A stretch of DNA of 64,000 bases from Deltaproteobacteria bacterium (GTDB taxonomy: Bacteria > Myxococcota_A > UBA9160 > JAJDAL01). This document shows, piece by piece, positions 8,260-17,281 of this stretch (position 1 is the stretch's first letter; every line of letters starts with the position of its first letter). Made by a program: the position numbers and the translations under genes. Under the pieces are notes generated by a model. The model was given only the letters and a program-made list of their open reading frames with translations, ran no database searches and was not told where the DNA came from. The DNA lies in the NCBI GenBank assembly GCA_029261875.1, contig JAJDAL010000013.1, positions 1-64,000 on the forward strand. The letters are read 5' to 3'.

Positions 8260-9633
8260 GTGCTGCGCATTCACGCATTCGGTTTTCTGGTGTTCGTTCT
8301 GACGTTCGCTGCTTCGGATTCGAGCGCACAGGATCGCTGTCTCGAAGGGGCCTCCACGCTGGGGGACCGTCGGGCGCTCGCGCAGATTCAGCTCGACACC
8401 GAAACCGCTTGCCCGTGTGCGTCCTTCGACGGGGGCCCCGGGGCAAAGCGCAGTCACTATCGGCGCTGTGCGCGGGAGGTCGTCGAAACCGCGCTCGACG
8501 CCGCCGCCCTTCGCAGCCCATGCAAGCGCACCGCCGTCCGCGAAATTCGTGGGGCCGTTTGCGGAAGCGACCGCATTGCCTGCGGTGGTTTTCGGGAGAA
8601 CCGAAAGAACGCGATCCAATGTCGAACGCGCTCGGAATCGCGTTGTGTCGATCGCGGGCAAGAAACGCGCAACCGGTGTTCCCTCGACCGTTGCAGCGAT
8701 GTGGTGAGCTGGACCGCGGGAACCTGCGTCGATGCGCGCGCTTTCGGTCCGTTGGCGGCCTCGGCGCGAACCGTCACGATGACCAAACCCTCGGCCGTCA
8801 CCCCGGCCGAAGATCGCGTGCTCGACGTGGTGGTCTGGTACCCGGGAATTCCCGACGGATCGCCGGTTTCTCCGGGCGTCGGTGCTCCGCGCGACCTGGC
8901 GATGGATCTTTCGGGAGCCCCCTACCCGATCCTGATGTTCTCCCACGGTTCCTGCGGCGTTCCCACTCAGAGCACGTTCATGACACCGCTACTGGCTTCC
9001 CACGGTTTCATCGTGATCGCGCCGCCGCATCCGGGAAACACGTTGTTCGACTTCCCGAGCTGCGGGACACCCGCCGCCCAGGTCGCATCGGCGATCGAGC
9101 GGCCCAAGGACATCCGCTTCGCCCTCGACACGATGCTGGCCGCGAACGGCGACGGGGCCTCACCCTTCTTTGGAAGCATGGATCCCGACCGCATTGCCAT
9201 GTCGGGCCATTCCTTCGGTGGCTTCACCACCTATCTCGTTGTGCCCCAGGACGTGCGCTACCGCGCCGCCATGCCCCTCGCCGCCGCGGTACCGCCGGGC
9301 GGCGCACTCCACATCCCTTCGCTCACGATCTTGGGACAGATCGACAGTGTGGTGAGCAACGCCGCCATTCGAGCCGCCTACGAGGCGAGCACGGGCGAGA
9401 AGTACCGGATCGAGATCGAGAACACGGGCCACTACGCGTTCTCCGACGCCTGCTTCCCGAGCCCCGATTGCGCGCCGCCCGACACGTTGACCCAAAGCGA
9501 AGCCCACGACCTCGTCCTGCGCTGGGCCCTCCCCTTCCTGAAGGTATTCCTCACCGGGGACGAATCGTTTCGTCCCTTTCTCGTGGCCCCGCCCCCGGGC
9601 AGCGGCGTCGCCTGGGCGGCCGAGACACCCTAA
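8260..9633 (+). CDS. secreted alpha/beta hydrolase with Cys-rich N-terminal region
   Basis: Encodes 457 residues from GTG at 8260, preceded by GGAGG 8 bases upstream. A signal peptide (FLVFVLTFAA) is followed by about 140 residues with more than ten cysteines of unknown fold, then an alpha/beta hydrolase domain of the dienelactone hydrolase/PAF-acetylhydrolase-like type: oxyanion motif FSHGSCG, nucleophile elbow GHSFGG, and a late His in the NTGHYAFSD motif. Predicted extracytoplasmic esterase or lipase-like enzyme. The Cys-rich region may be disulfide-stabilised and bind a surface. No partner genes on the same strand. Confidence 0.8.
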   Translation: MLRIHAFGFLVFVLTFAASDSSAQDRCLEGASTLGDRRALAQIQLDTETACPCASFDGGPGAKRSHYRRCAREVVETALDAAALRSPCKRTAVREIRGAVCGSDRIACGGFRENRKNAIQCRTRSESRCVDRGQETRNRCSLDRCSDVVSWTAGTCVDARAFGPLAASARTVTMTKPSAVTPAEDRVLDVVVWYPGIPDGSPVSPGVGAPRDLAMDLSGAPYPILMFSHGSCGVPTQSTFMTPLLASHGFIVIAPPHPGNTLFDFPSCGTPAAQVASAIERPKDIRFALDTMLAANGDGASPFFGSMDPDRIAMSGHSFGGFTTYLVVPQDVRYRAAMPLAAAVPPGGALHIPSLTILGQIDSVVSNAAIRAAYEASTGEKYRIEIENTGHYAFSDACFPSPDCAPPDTLTQSEAHDLVLRWALPFLKVFLTGDESFRPFLVAPPPGSGVAWAAETP

Positions 9634-9659
9634 GGCGACCACGCTGCGCGCGCCGCGGC

Positions 9660-10427
9660 TCAGCGCTTTTTCGGACCGCCGTTTTCGCCGGGCCAACGCG
9701 AGCCGCTGATGGTGTCGATGAAGGGCGCGAAGGCTTCGCCGTCGAGTTTTCCGGCGAGGTTGATGTCGCGCTCGAACGCGCTCGGTGTCCACAAGCGCGC
9801 GGAAACCTCGCTCTCCTGGGGCAGCAGTTTCGCGATCGGGTCCCAGGGACTGTCGCGTAGCGTGAGTTGGCCCTCGACCTTCTGATTGAAAGCGGTCCCG
9901 TATTTCGTATGGACGCGCACGACGTGGGGCGGGAAGTCGTAGGTGGTCTCGGGCAGCATGCCGACGCCGGGGGATACCTTGATCCACCACTCGGTCTCCG
10001 TGTGCTCCGGCGGGTGGTCGATCGGGTCCGTCGCCTTGCCGTCGAACTCCAGGAACGTGTAGCCCTGGTGGGTGCAGCGCGCGTGCACGTGGTCGAGCAT
10101 GCGGTAGTAATCGATCTCGCACGGGTATTTCGGTTGTCCGTTGCGGTCGCGGCTGATGAAGACCGCGGATTCCTGATCGATGCCGTAGCCGATGGTGAAG
10201 AACCCCTTCTCGCCCTGGTAGTCCGCATCGACGTTGATCAGCACGCCGTATTCCGGAACGTCGGGGACCGGGAAGCAATAGGTGGTCAAGTGCACCTGGG
10301 CGGTGTCACTCGTCTCGATGCCCGGCGGGAGCAAGGCCCGGATGTTCTTCGGGTTCGTGTCGTAGTCGAGCTTCAGCATGGGCCACAAGATGATGTCGCC
10401 GGGGTTGATCTTCGGTCCGTCGGTCAT
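9660..10427 (-). CDS. acetoacetate decarboxylase-family protein
   Basis: Encodes 255 residues; GAGGAG lies 7 bases before the ATG. Length and beta-rich layout fit the acetoacetate decarboxylase (ADC) fold, in which a lysine Schiff base decarboxylates a beta-keto acid. I cannot place the canonical lysine with certainty, and many ADC-like proteins in catabolic clusters catalyse other retro-aldol or hydration steps. It is the last gene of the TetR-Rieske-amidohydrolase set, 27 bases after the amidohydrolase stop, and probably handles a product of that pathway. Confidence 0.75.
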   Translation of the reverse strand: MTDGPKINPGDIILWPMLKLDYDTNPKNIRALLPPGIETSDTAQVHLTTYCFPVPDVPEYGVLINVDADYQGEKGFFTIGYGIDQESAVFISRDRNGQPKYPCEIDYYRMLDHVHARCTHQGYTFLEFDGKATDPIDHPPEHTETEWWIKVSPGVGMLPETTYDFPPHVVRVHTKYGTAFNQKVEGQLTLRDSPWDPIAKLLPQESEVSARLWTPSAFERDINLAGKLDGEAFAPFIDTISGSRWPGENGGPKKR

Positions 10428-10454
10428 GTTCGACTCCTCGGTGGGTAGTGGGGA

Positions 10455-11669
10455 TCAGTCTGCCTTCGCGAAGGAACGCTTCTCCGGGCCAATGCGCGCC
10501 GCCAGGGGCGCGAGTTTCTCGATATCGAGGTTGTAGAACTCCGCCGCATTGCCGCCCAGCATCTGGGCGATCTCGTGCTCCGGCAGGCCGCCGAACGTTC
10601 CCTGCATTTGATCCTTCGTGTAGGGCCAACTGCCCTCGGGATGCGGATAGTCGCTGCCCCACATGATGGTGCCGAGACCGATGGCGTGGCGCAGCTCCGC
10701 CTCGCGACGCGGCATGCACGACGCACCGACCCGCACGTTGCGCCGGAAGTAATCGGCCGGCGACATCGAGAGATGACTGCGGTAATCGCCGAGTTTCTGG
10801 GCGTAGTGGGATTCGGAATAGCGCTGTTCCAGCAGCTCGAGGTATTCCGGCACCCAGATGCTGGTGCCCTCGACCAGGGCGACCTTCAACTTCGGGAAGC
10901 GTTCGAATACACCGCCCCACAGCATGAAGGTGAGCGGTCGCACGAGCCACATGGCGACTTCGGTGATGTAGACCCCCATGGCGCCGGGCGGGACCACGTG
11001 ACCTTCGGGCGCGGGAACCGGGCCGAAGTATTCCTCGATCGGCGCCGGGCCCGAATGGAAATGGATCGGCATGTCGAGGTCCTGGCAGATTTCCCAAACC
11101 GGGTCGTAGCGCGGATGGTGGTAGGCCGCGAAACTTCCCCAACGCGGCGGAAAAACGACTCCGCGCAGCCCGTTCGTGTGCGCCCAACGGATCCCCTCCA
11201 CCGCGCGATCGATGTCCCACAGCACGGGGATACACGCGAGACCGATCCGGCGTTCGGGCGCCGTCGAGACGAACTCCGCCATCCATCGATTGTGCGCAAT
11301 GCAACCCGCCCACTGGAGATCCGCGGTCACGCCTTCGGGCGTCATGGTGAAGCCCGCGCCGAAGGGCGGCGCGTTCATCTCGGTCACGCCATCGGGAAAC
11401 AAGACCTCCGCCGCGATCCCGTCGGCGTCGAGCACCTTGTCGCGCGCTTCGGCGTCCCAGGCGCCGGACAACGCGTAGTCGCGCCCCTTGCGCCATTCCT
11501 TGTTGATGTCGTCGACCAGGAAGCTCTTCGCCGCGGCTTCGGTCATTTCGATCTGAATCGGCAGCGCCACGTCGAAGACATCGCGGTATTCCGGGTTGAC
11601 ATAGCCGCGGTATTCCGCGGCGTGGGGACCCGCGTGGCCATCGGAGGAAACAACGAGGAAGCGATCCAT
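10455..11669 (-). CDS. amidohydrolase-family (Amidohydro_2) metal enzyme
   Basis: Encodes 404 residues from ATG at 11669, one base after the Rieske stop, with GGAGG 9 bases upstream. The N-terminal SSDGHAG, the strand-5 motif IHFHSG and the late MWGSDYPHPEG motif are characteristic of amidohydrolase-2 proteins (the aminocarboxymuconate-semialdehyde decarboxylase-like group), TIM barrels that use a zinc or manganese ion for decarboxylation or ring-product hydrolysis. The first motif reads D-x-H rather than H-x-H, as in many members of this group. Operon context suggests it processes the product of the Rieske oxygenase. Confidence 0.85.
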   Translation of the reverse strand: MDRFLVVSSDGHAGPHAAEYRGYVNPEYRDVFDVALPIQIEMTEAAAKSFLVDDINKEWRKGRDYALSGAWDAEARDKVLDADGIAAEVLFPDGVTEMNAPPFGAGFTMTPEGVTADLQWAGCIAHNRWMAEFVSTAPERRIGLACIPVLWDIDRAVEGIRWAHTNGLRGVVFPPRWGSFAAYHHPRYDPVWEICQDLDMPIHFHSGPAPIEEYFGPVPAPEGHVVPPGAMGVYITEVAMWLVRPLTFMLWGGVFERFPKLKVALVEGTSIWVPEYLELLEQRYSESHYAQKLGDYRSHLSMSPADYFRRNVRVGASCMPRREAELRHAIGLGTIMWGSDYPHPEGSWPYTKDQMQGTFGGLPEHEIAQMLGGNAAEFYNLDIEKLAPLAARIGPEKRSFAKAD

Positions 11670-11670
11670 C

Positions 11671-12660
11671 TCAGTCCGCCTCCGGCTTGCGGACGTCTCC
11701 GACCGGGTTCGTGTAGAACTGACGCGCCCATTTTCGGAAGTCACCGAGGTAGTGGTCCGCCTGGCAGAAGACCGGACTCGCGCGGTGAACCTTGTGCTTC
11801 CAGATGTCGAGGTCCTGTTGGATTCCGGAAGTGACGTTGTTCATGAACTCTTCGCCCGCCACGTCGACCATGTTGCGGGTGGCGGTGAGGAGCCAGCGCG
11901 AATGCACGCTGTTCTCACCGATGGGCGTGGTGGCGGCGAACATCATCAACCCCGCGCCGGGAATGCCCTGCATGTCCATGCAGTTGAGTCCGAGCCCCCA
12001 GGAATCCCGGTGGAAGATCATCGTAAACGTGCCGTTCGGGTAGACCATTTCCTGGGTGCTGGTGATCCGGTAGTGGGTGCTTCCGGGCGTGAATCGAATG
12101 TCGGACTCGGGGATCTCCGGCGCGCTGTGGACGTAGAAGAAGTGCACCGGGTCGTTGTTGTTCTCGTGGGTATCCTGGATGTGGGCGTCGAGCACGACGT
12201 CGAAGGCGCGCGGTTCGCTCCACGCGTCGTCGGCTCCCTGGAAGACCGGCTGTTCGGGGAAGTCCCAGTTCGGAGGCTCTCCTTCGGAGTGGTACCAGAA
12301 CCAGATGAAGCCGTTCTTTTCCTGAACCTCCCAGGAGCGAACCCGGGCGTGCTTGGGAACGCGATCGCAATACGGGATTTGGGTGCACTCGCCCGAGGCG
12401 CCGTCGTACTGCCAGGCGTGGAAGGGGCAACGCAAGGATTCCCCCATCACGCGTCCGCCGTAACCCATGTGTGCGCCGAGGTGGGCGCAGAACGCGTCCA
12501 TCACCCGCGCCTGACCGTTGCGGGTTCGAAACAGCACGAGGTCTTCGCCGCAATAGTGAATCGGCTTCACGTCGCCCTCGCGCAGCTCGCGACTGAACTC
12601 GACCGCGAACCAGCCGTTGGGCACCGGAAGCTGAACGTGTTCTTTCTCACGCCGCGCCAT
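11671..12660 (-). CDS. Rieske non-heme iron oxygenase, terminal component
   Basis: Encodes 329 residues; ATG at 12660 has GGAGGAAA just upstream. The [2Fe-2S] Rieske motif is Cys58-x-His60 with Cys78-x2-His81; the mononuclear iron site is seen in the segment NNNDPVHFFYVH (Asp170, His173, His178). Layout and length match 3-ketosteroid-9-alpha-hydroxylase/cholesterol-oxygenase-type monooxygenases, which need a separate reductase; no reductase gene lies nearby. Substrate unknown. The start overlaps the end of the TetR gene by 14 bases, indicating co-transcription and coupling. Confidence 0.88.
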   Translation of the reverse strand: MARREKEHVQLPVPNGWFAVEFSRELREGDVKPIHYCGEDLVLFRTRNGQARVMDAFCAHLGAHMGYGGRVMGESLRCPFHAWQYDGASGECTQIPYCDRVPKHARVRSWEVQEKNGFIWFWYHSEGEPPNWDFPEQPVFQGADDAWSEPRAFDVVLDAHIQDTHENNNDPVHFFYVHSAPEIPESDIRFTPGSTHYRITSTQEMVYPNGTFTMIFHRDSWGLGLNCMDMQGIPGAGLMMFAATTPIGENSVHSRWLLTATRNMVDVAGEEFMNNVTSGIQQDLDIWKHKVHRASPVFCQADHYLGDFRKWARQFYTNPVGDVRKPEAD

Positions 12661-13321
12661 GGGTTTCCTCCGCTTGCGGTGCCAGCGCATCGGCCAGGAT
12701 CTCGGCCGCCGCTCGCCCGCGTTCGCGAATCGGAAAGTCATCCAGATTCGCGTAATTGAACATCAACACGTAGTAGGAACCGAGGATCAACTCGGTGAGG
12801 GTTTGGGGGTCGTGGCGCCGGGTGACATCGCCCAAAGCGAGTCCGTCTTCGACGATCCCCTGCAGGGCCGCGTGCAAGCGGCGCGCTTGCTCCGAACGCT
12901 CGGCCGCGTCCCCGCTGATCAAGTGAACGAGTTCGACCAGCAGGTCGCGATTGCGCGGGCCCGCTTCCGCCACATGGGCGGCCACGGATCCGAAGAGTCG
13001 CTCGATCCGCTCGCGGGTTCCGATCTCGGCTTTGCGGATGTCCTCGATCTCGAACATCAGCTGCTCGACCCCCGCGTGGGCGATCTCGCGCAGCAGGTCG
13101 AGCTTTGTGGGGAAGTGGTTGAAAAACGTCTTCTGGGCGATGTCTGCGCGCTCGCAGATGTCGGCCACGCGGGTCTCGACGAAGCCCTGCTCCTCGAAGA
13201 GTTGGCGGGCGGTATCCAGGATCTTGGCTCTCAGTTCGAGTTTTCGACGTTCGCGCCGGGACAGGACCTCGGGCGGCTCTTTCAATGATTCCAGGGCGTT
13301 GGGATGATCGCTCGGCGCCAT
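12647..13321 (-). CDS. TetR-family transcriptional regulator
   Basis: Encodes 224 residues from ATG at 13321; the open frame upstream runs into the divergent promoter region and is not used. Residues about 30-80 carry a TetR helix-turn-helix (ILDTARQLFEEQGF, then VADICERADIAQKTFFNHF). The C-terminal part is the ligand-binding helical domain. The gene overlaps the Rieske gene and is divergent from an SDR gene, with palindromic sequence between them; it most likely represses both directions until a substrate-derived ligand binds. Ligand unknown. Confidence 0.9.
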   Translation of the reverse strand: MAPSDHPNALESLKEPPEVLSRRERRKLELRAKILDTARQLFEEQGFVETRVADICERADIAQKTFFNHFPTKLDLLREIAHAGVEQLMFEIEDIRKAEIGTRERIERLFGSVAAHVAEAGPRNRDLLVELVHLISGDAAERSEQARRLHAALQGIVEDGLALGDVTRRHDPQTLTELILGSYYVLMFNYANLDDFPIRERGRAAAEILADALAPQAEETHGAA

Positions 13322-13362
13322 GGCGAGAAAGTGTAGAGAATAAATACAGTCGAGTGCAATGA

Positions 13363-13376
13363 TATAGTTCGCTATA
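13363..13376. promoter_or_regulatory. candidate TetR operator
   Basis: A perfect 5-bp inverted repeat with 4-base spacer (TATAG-TTCG-CTATA) lies in the 91-base interval between the divergent TetR and SDR starts. A second, looser repeat TGTA/TACA spans 13332-13348. This AT-rich interval stands out in GC-rich surroundings and must hold both promoters. Assignment to the TetR protein is inference from position. Confidence 0.4.
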
Positions 13377-13412
13377 CGATAAATCTTCCAACCCACACAG
13401 GAGACCCAGGCC

Positions 13413-14285
13413 ATGCGGGAATTGCGAGATCGAGTGGCAGTCGTGACCGGAGGCGCGTCGGGCGTCGGAAAAGCGCTGGCGAAGGCTTTCCTTTCCGAAG
13501 GCATGAAGGTCGTCATTGCCGACGTCGAAGAACCGGCCCTGAAAGCCGCGGCCGAAGAACTCGGCAGCCTGGGCCCCCTAACGACCCAAGTGACGGATGT
13601 ACGCCGCTTCGAAGCCCTCGAAGCGCTGGCGCATCACACCTACTCGACCTTCGGCGCCTGCCACCTGCTGTGCAACAACGCGGGCGTTTCCGTGGCGCAG
13701 CTCAACGTCTGGGAGACGACGCCCAACGACTGGACCTGGGTGCACGGCGTCAACGTACACGGTGTCATGCACGGCGTTCAGGCTTTCGTTCCGCGCATGA
13801 TCGCAGCGGGTGAACCCGGTCTCGTCATGAACACTTCATCGGGCGATGGCGGCGTGGCTCCCCTCGCCGGCCAGTCTGTTTACGCTTCGAGCAAGGCCGC
13901 CATTTCCATTCTGACCGAGTGCCTCGACGCACAGCTCGCGGCGGAAACGAAGCTGCGCGCGGCGATCTTCTATCCCTCCGGCGGCATGCTCGCGACCGGC
14001 ATCTGGACCACCAAGCGCAACCGCCCCCAGGAGCTGGCGCGGGAGAAGCCCGTCCCCGAAGGTTCCGAGACCACCTTCGACGATTTCATGAAAGGCATGA
14101 AGGCCGCCGGCATCGAGCTTCCGGTACAAGACCTCGACGAACTCGCCCAGTTCGCCGTCGCGGGAATCAAGAACGGCGACTTCGTGATCATGATCGGGCG
14201 AGAAGGAATGGAGCAACAACTGGTCGATCGCGCCAAGAAGCTCGCGGCGGGCGAGAACCCGACGGGAGTCATCCCGGGGATCTAG
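13413..14285 (+). CDS. short-chain dehydrogenase/reductase
   Basis: Encodes 290 residues; AGGAGA lies 9 bases before the ATG. Classical SDR signature: cofactor motif TGGASGVG at 12-19, NNAG at 88-91, catalytic Ser near 142, Tyr157 and Lys161 (YASSK). Asp37 after the second strand suggests NAD(H) preference. It oxidises or reduces an alcohol/ketone. Divergent from the TetR gene and probably under its control, so it likely belongs to the same pathway as the Rieske oxygenase and amidohydrolase. The 3' end overlaps the hydroxylase gene on the other strand by 17 bases. Confidence 0.9.
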   Translation: MRELRDRVAVVTGGASGVGKALAKAFLSEGMKVVIADVEEPALKAAAEELGSLGPLTTQVTDVRRFEALEALAHHTYSTFGACHLLCNNAGVSVAQLNVWETTPNDWTWVHGVNVHGVMHGVQAFVPRMIAAGEPGLVMNTSSGDGGVAPLAGQSVYASSKAAISILTECLDAQLAAETKLRAAIFYPSGGMLATGIWTTKRNRPQELAREKPVPEGSETTFDDFMKGMKAAGIELPVQDLDELAQFAVAGIKNGDFVIMIGREGMEQQLVDRAKKLAAGENPTGVIPGI

Positions 14286-15204
14286 CCGTTTCGCCCCGCA
14301 AATCCTCGCTCTCGCGCCGAATTCGTTTCCATTCAAAGGGAGAACGGATTTGAGCCCACCACGTCATGGGGAAGGAGGGGAGATCCGGGATACCGATCTC
14401 GCGGGGCGGTTCGCGGTCTTTCGGTAGGAAGCGCGTTCCGAACAGCGTGTCCCACAAGATGATGGTCTGACCGTAATTGTGGTTGGCTTCTTCGATGGTT
14501 TTCGAGTGATGCCAGCGGTGCAATTCCGCCATGCTGAAGAAGTGATTGAGGGGCCCCAGGCGCAGCTGCAGGTTGGCGTGCTGGAAGATTCCGTGAACGG
14601 CCGAAACCAAAGTGAACAGTGCCAGTACTTCGATCCCACAACCCAGCAATACGAGTAGCCCGTAGGACGGGATGAAGGTGAGCAGGGTGTCGATGGGATG
14701 GAAGCGGCCGGCGTTCAACCAGTAGAGTCGCGGCGCACTGTGGTGGGTGGCGTGGAAGCGCCAGAGCCCGTCCCATTGATGTTCGAAACGATGCACCCAA
14801 TAACCCGGCAGTTCCCCGACCACGAGTGCAAGCGCCGCCTGGGCGAGCAACGGCCAACGCGTGGGCCAGAAGCCGATACCGATCGCATCGGAAAGCCAAC
14901 CTCCAACCCCCACACCCACCGCCAACACGAAGGGCGTGAGCAACGCGATCATCAAGCCGATGGAGATGCTGTGGGTGGCGTCGACCCCCACGTCGCGGCG
15001 CGGCCGGTTCCACATCCGGTGGTGGGGATAGACGTGTTCGAGTACGGCGACCACCGCGAACGCGCTGAGCTGGGGAACCAGGATCGTTTCTGGCGCGGCG
15101 GTTCCACTCGCCATCCAGAGCATCGACCAGGCCACCGAAGCCCCCATCACCACCGGGAAGACCAACCATTGGAACGCGGCCGGGGCGGTGCGGCGCTCGC
15201 TCAT
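14269..15204 (-). CDS. sterol desaturase/fatty acid hydroxylase-family protein
   Basis: Encodes 311 residues from ATG at 15204, which overlaps the upstream stop as ATGA. Four to five membrane helices frame the histidine boxes of this di-iron family: HRFEH (138-142), HATHH (151-155), HRWHH (229-233) and a further His242. Such enzymes hydroxylate or desaturate membrane lipids or sterol-like substrates using oxygen. A close relative lies at 35412-36320 in this window. Coupled to a DUF7064-type gene, whose product may act on the same lipid. Confidence 0.88.
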   Translation of the reverse strand: MSERRTAPAAFQWLVFPVVMGASVAWSMLWMASGTAAPETILVPQLSAFAVVAVLEHVYPHHRMWNRPRRDVGVDATHSISIGLMIALLTPFVLAVGVGVGGWLSDAIGIGFWPTRWPLLAQAALALVVGELPGYWVHRFEHQWDGLWRFHATHHSAPRLYWLNAGRFHPIDTLLTFIPSYGLLVLLGCGIEVLALFTLVSAVHGIFQHANLQLRLGPLNHFFSMAELHRWHHSKTIEEANHNYGQTIILWDTLFGTRFLPKDREPPREIGIPDLPSFPMTWWAQIRSPFEWKRIRRESEDLRGETARSPG

Positions 15205-16160
15205 CGGCGCAGGGCCGCGAGAATCGGGGCCAGCCGATGCTCCCGTTCGTCGACTTGCTCGCGCGTCGCGCGCCACACGTGTTCCACGACGCCTTGCCCC
15301 TTGCGATCGCCCTCCGACCCCGCGGCCTCGAGCGTGTACGCCACGTGGGTTTCCTCGAGCCACACGAGTCCGCGCAGGATGGGAAAGGCTCCGAGGGGTT
15401 TCGCGTGCAACCGATGGGTGCGGCCATTGGATTCGACGAGTTCGATCGCGGCGCTGCACACCTGATGGGTTTGATCACCCCATTCATAGTGAACGTCTGC
15501 GCATACGATCGGGTGGTTGGCTCCATCTCGGAAAATGAAACCGTTGTCGAGTCGTTTCCCGCCCTCGATCGTCTGCATCAGGTTGAAGCTCCAATCGCCG
15601 CCGAACTGGCCCGAGATCCACTCCCATCCCTCGAGATGTTCCCAATCGCGTACACCCCAGGACTTGTCGCGCTGACCCAGCGCGTCGATCTCCTGGCGCT
15701 CGGAACCGAAGTGCGTCCAACCCGTGACGCGTCCCGATTGTTCGAAATGCGCACCCGTCATGGTGCGCGCCAATTTGGCGCCTTGGGCGCCGTAGTCGAA
15801 GGCGGGTGTGTTGCTTTCGAAGATCACGTCCATGCCGCGCTCGCCTTCGATCTGTAGCCGCCAGCGGCGCAAGGGCTCGAGCAGCGTGACCACCAGATCG
15901 CCGGAACGCATGCCGCGGGTCGGGTCTTCGTCGCGACAATCTCCGTCGTGGTCGAGGTCCGCGGGGCCGTAGAAGAGTTCGAGTTCGCCATCGCGCAGGG
16001 AGATCGCCAGGCCGTCGGTCTTGCGCGGGTGAAAGCGGTAGCCCGTGCGCGCCAACGTAAAGCTTCGCCGCGCCGGGTCGGCCCAATTGAAGTAGAAGCT
16101 CTCCTGCCAAGCCGCATCGCTTCCGACCTCGTGTAGCCACTCGTCGCGTTCTTCGATCAT
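15201..16160 (-). CDS. DUF7064/DUF7065-type protein (CrtC-like beta fold)
   Basis: Encodes 319 residues from ATG at 16160 with GGAG upstream; the longer frame would overlap the divergent promoter. The sequence contains the RDKSWGVRDW motif followed by WEWISGQFGGDWSFN, characteristic of the lipocalin-like proteins related to hydroxyneurosporene synthase (CrtC) annotated as DUF7064/7065. They often occur beside lipid or steroid-type catabolic genes and may hydrate or bind hydrophobic substrates. The stop overlaps the hydroxylase start. Divergent from an epoxide hydrolase gene. Confidence 0.7.
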   Translation of the reverse strand: MIEERDEWLHEVGSDAAWQESFYFNWADPARRSFTLARTGYRFHPRKTDGLAISLRDGELELFYGPADLDHDGDCRDEDPTRGMRSGDLVVTLLEPLRRWRLQIEGERGMDVIFESNTPAFDYGAQGAKLARTMTGAHFEQSGRVTGWTHFGSERQEIDALGQRDKSWGVRDWEHLEGWEWISGQFGGDWSFNLMQTIEGGKRLDNGFIFRDGANHPIVCADVHYEWGDQTHQVCSAAIELVESNGRTHRLHAKPLGAFPILRGLVWLEETHVAYTLEAAGSEGDRKGQGVVEHVWRATREQVDEREHRLAPILAALRR

Positions 16161-16216
16161 TCGAATCTCCGCTGGTGGGAACACTATGCCAGACACGGTT
16201 GGGATATCCTCGGCCG

Positions 16217-17188
16217 ATGACGTTTCCGGCGCCCTCTCCGATTCGCCTCCCCAATCCCTCGGGTAAGCACCCCATCACTCTGTCGACCCACCAGTTGGGA
16301 TCCGGCCCTCCCGTGGTGTTCTGCCACGGCTTTCCCGACCTGGCCTTCGGCTGGCGCAACCAGTTCGCCGCCATCGCCGAAGCGGGGTTTCACGCGATCG
16401 CTCCGGACCAGCGGGGTTATGGGGGGAGCAGCGCGCCGCCCGCAATCGAGGACTACGGAATCGGGGAACTGACCGGGGACCTGGTGGGGTTGTTGGACGC
16501 GTTGGAGATCGAGCGCGCCTTTTTCGTCGGTCACGACTGGGGCGGGTTCGTGGCCTGGGCGATGCCGGTCCTGCATCCGGAACGCGTGCTCGGCGTGGCG
16601 GGACTGTGTACCCCGTACGTCCCGTTCCCGCGGGTCGATCGACACCTCTCCCGGGTCGGCGGCGAGATCGAGCGACAATACGTCGCGTGGTTCCAAGCAG
16701 CGGGCGTTGCGGAGGCCGAGATGAATCCCCGCGTGCGTCCGATTCTCGAACGCATCCTGCGCACGGGCGTCCCCCTCGAGCAACTGCTCCCCTACGCACT
16801 TCGGGACGGCAAGCTCGACATGAATCCGTTCTTGAACGCCCCGCAATGGCCGATCCTCGGAAAGCCGCTCGGCAGTCCCGCCGACCTCGACCACTACTGC
16901 GCCGCCTACGAACGAAGCGGTTTCACGGGCGGGATCAACTGGTACCGCAACATCGACCGCAACGCGGACGCCTATCCCGACATCGGTACGCAGAAACTCG
17001 ACCTCCCCTGTCTGATGCTGACCGCAGAATGGGACCCGGGTCTACGCCCGGAGTTTGCCGAGGTCATGCGCCCGATGTGCGCGAACCTCGAGCTCCATCT
17101 CGTCGAGAAGGTGGGGCACTGGATGCAGCAGGAGGCCCCCGAGACCGTGAACCGCCACCTCGTGGCCTGGTTAAATCGGGTCTCCTGA
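16217..17188 (+). CDS. epoxide hydrolase-like alpha/beta hydrolase
   Basis: Encodes 323 residues from ATG at 16217; a GTG at 16175 would overlap the divergent gene's leader. Oxyanion motif HGFP (37-40), nucleophile elbow GHDWGG with Asp107, a lid-region SGFTGGINWYRN motif containing the epoxide-polarising tyrosine, acid in the EWDPGLRP region, and His301 in VGHWMQ. These are the expected residues of soluble-type epoxide hydrolases, which convert epoxides to diols. A haloalkane dehalogenase is less likely because the lid tyrosine is present. Adjacent oxygenase and hydroxylase genes may supply the epoxide. Confidence 0.88.
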   Translation: MTFPAPSPIRLPNPSGKHPITLSTHQLGSGPPVVFCHGFPDLAFGWRNQFAAIAEAGFHAIAPDQRGYGGSSAPPAIEDYGIGELTGDLVGLLDALEIERAFFVGHDWGGFVAWAMPVLHPERVLGVAGLCTPYVPFPRVDRHLSRVGGEIERQYVAWFQAAGVAEAEMNPRVRPILERILRTGVPLEQLLPYALRDGKLDMNPFLNAPQWPILGKPLGSPADLDHYCAAYERSGFTGGINWYRNIDRNADAYPDIGTQKLDLPCLMLTAEWDPGLRPEFAEVMRPMCANLELHLVEKVGHWMQQEAPETVNRHLVAWLNRVS

Positions 17189-17281
17189 GGCCAATTCATT
17201 CCACGAACTCGACTACTGTGTGTAAAATAACCCGATAGCGCGGACCCACGGGAGTTCGTGCGTCACCCGAGGAGACCCGAA

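Noticed and set aside
17223-17228. TAAAAT as a -10 promoter element upstream of the beta-helix gene
   Set aside because: No convincing -35 element at the right distance; could be chance.
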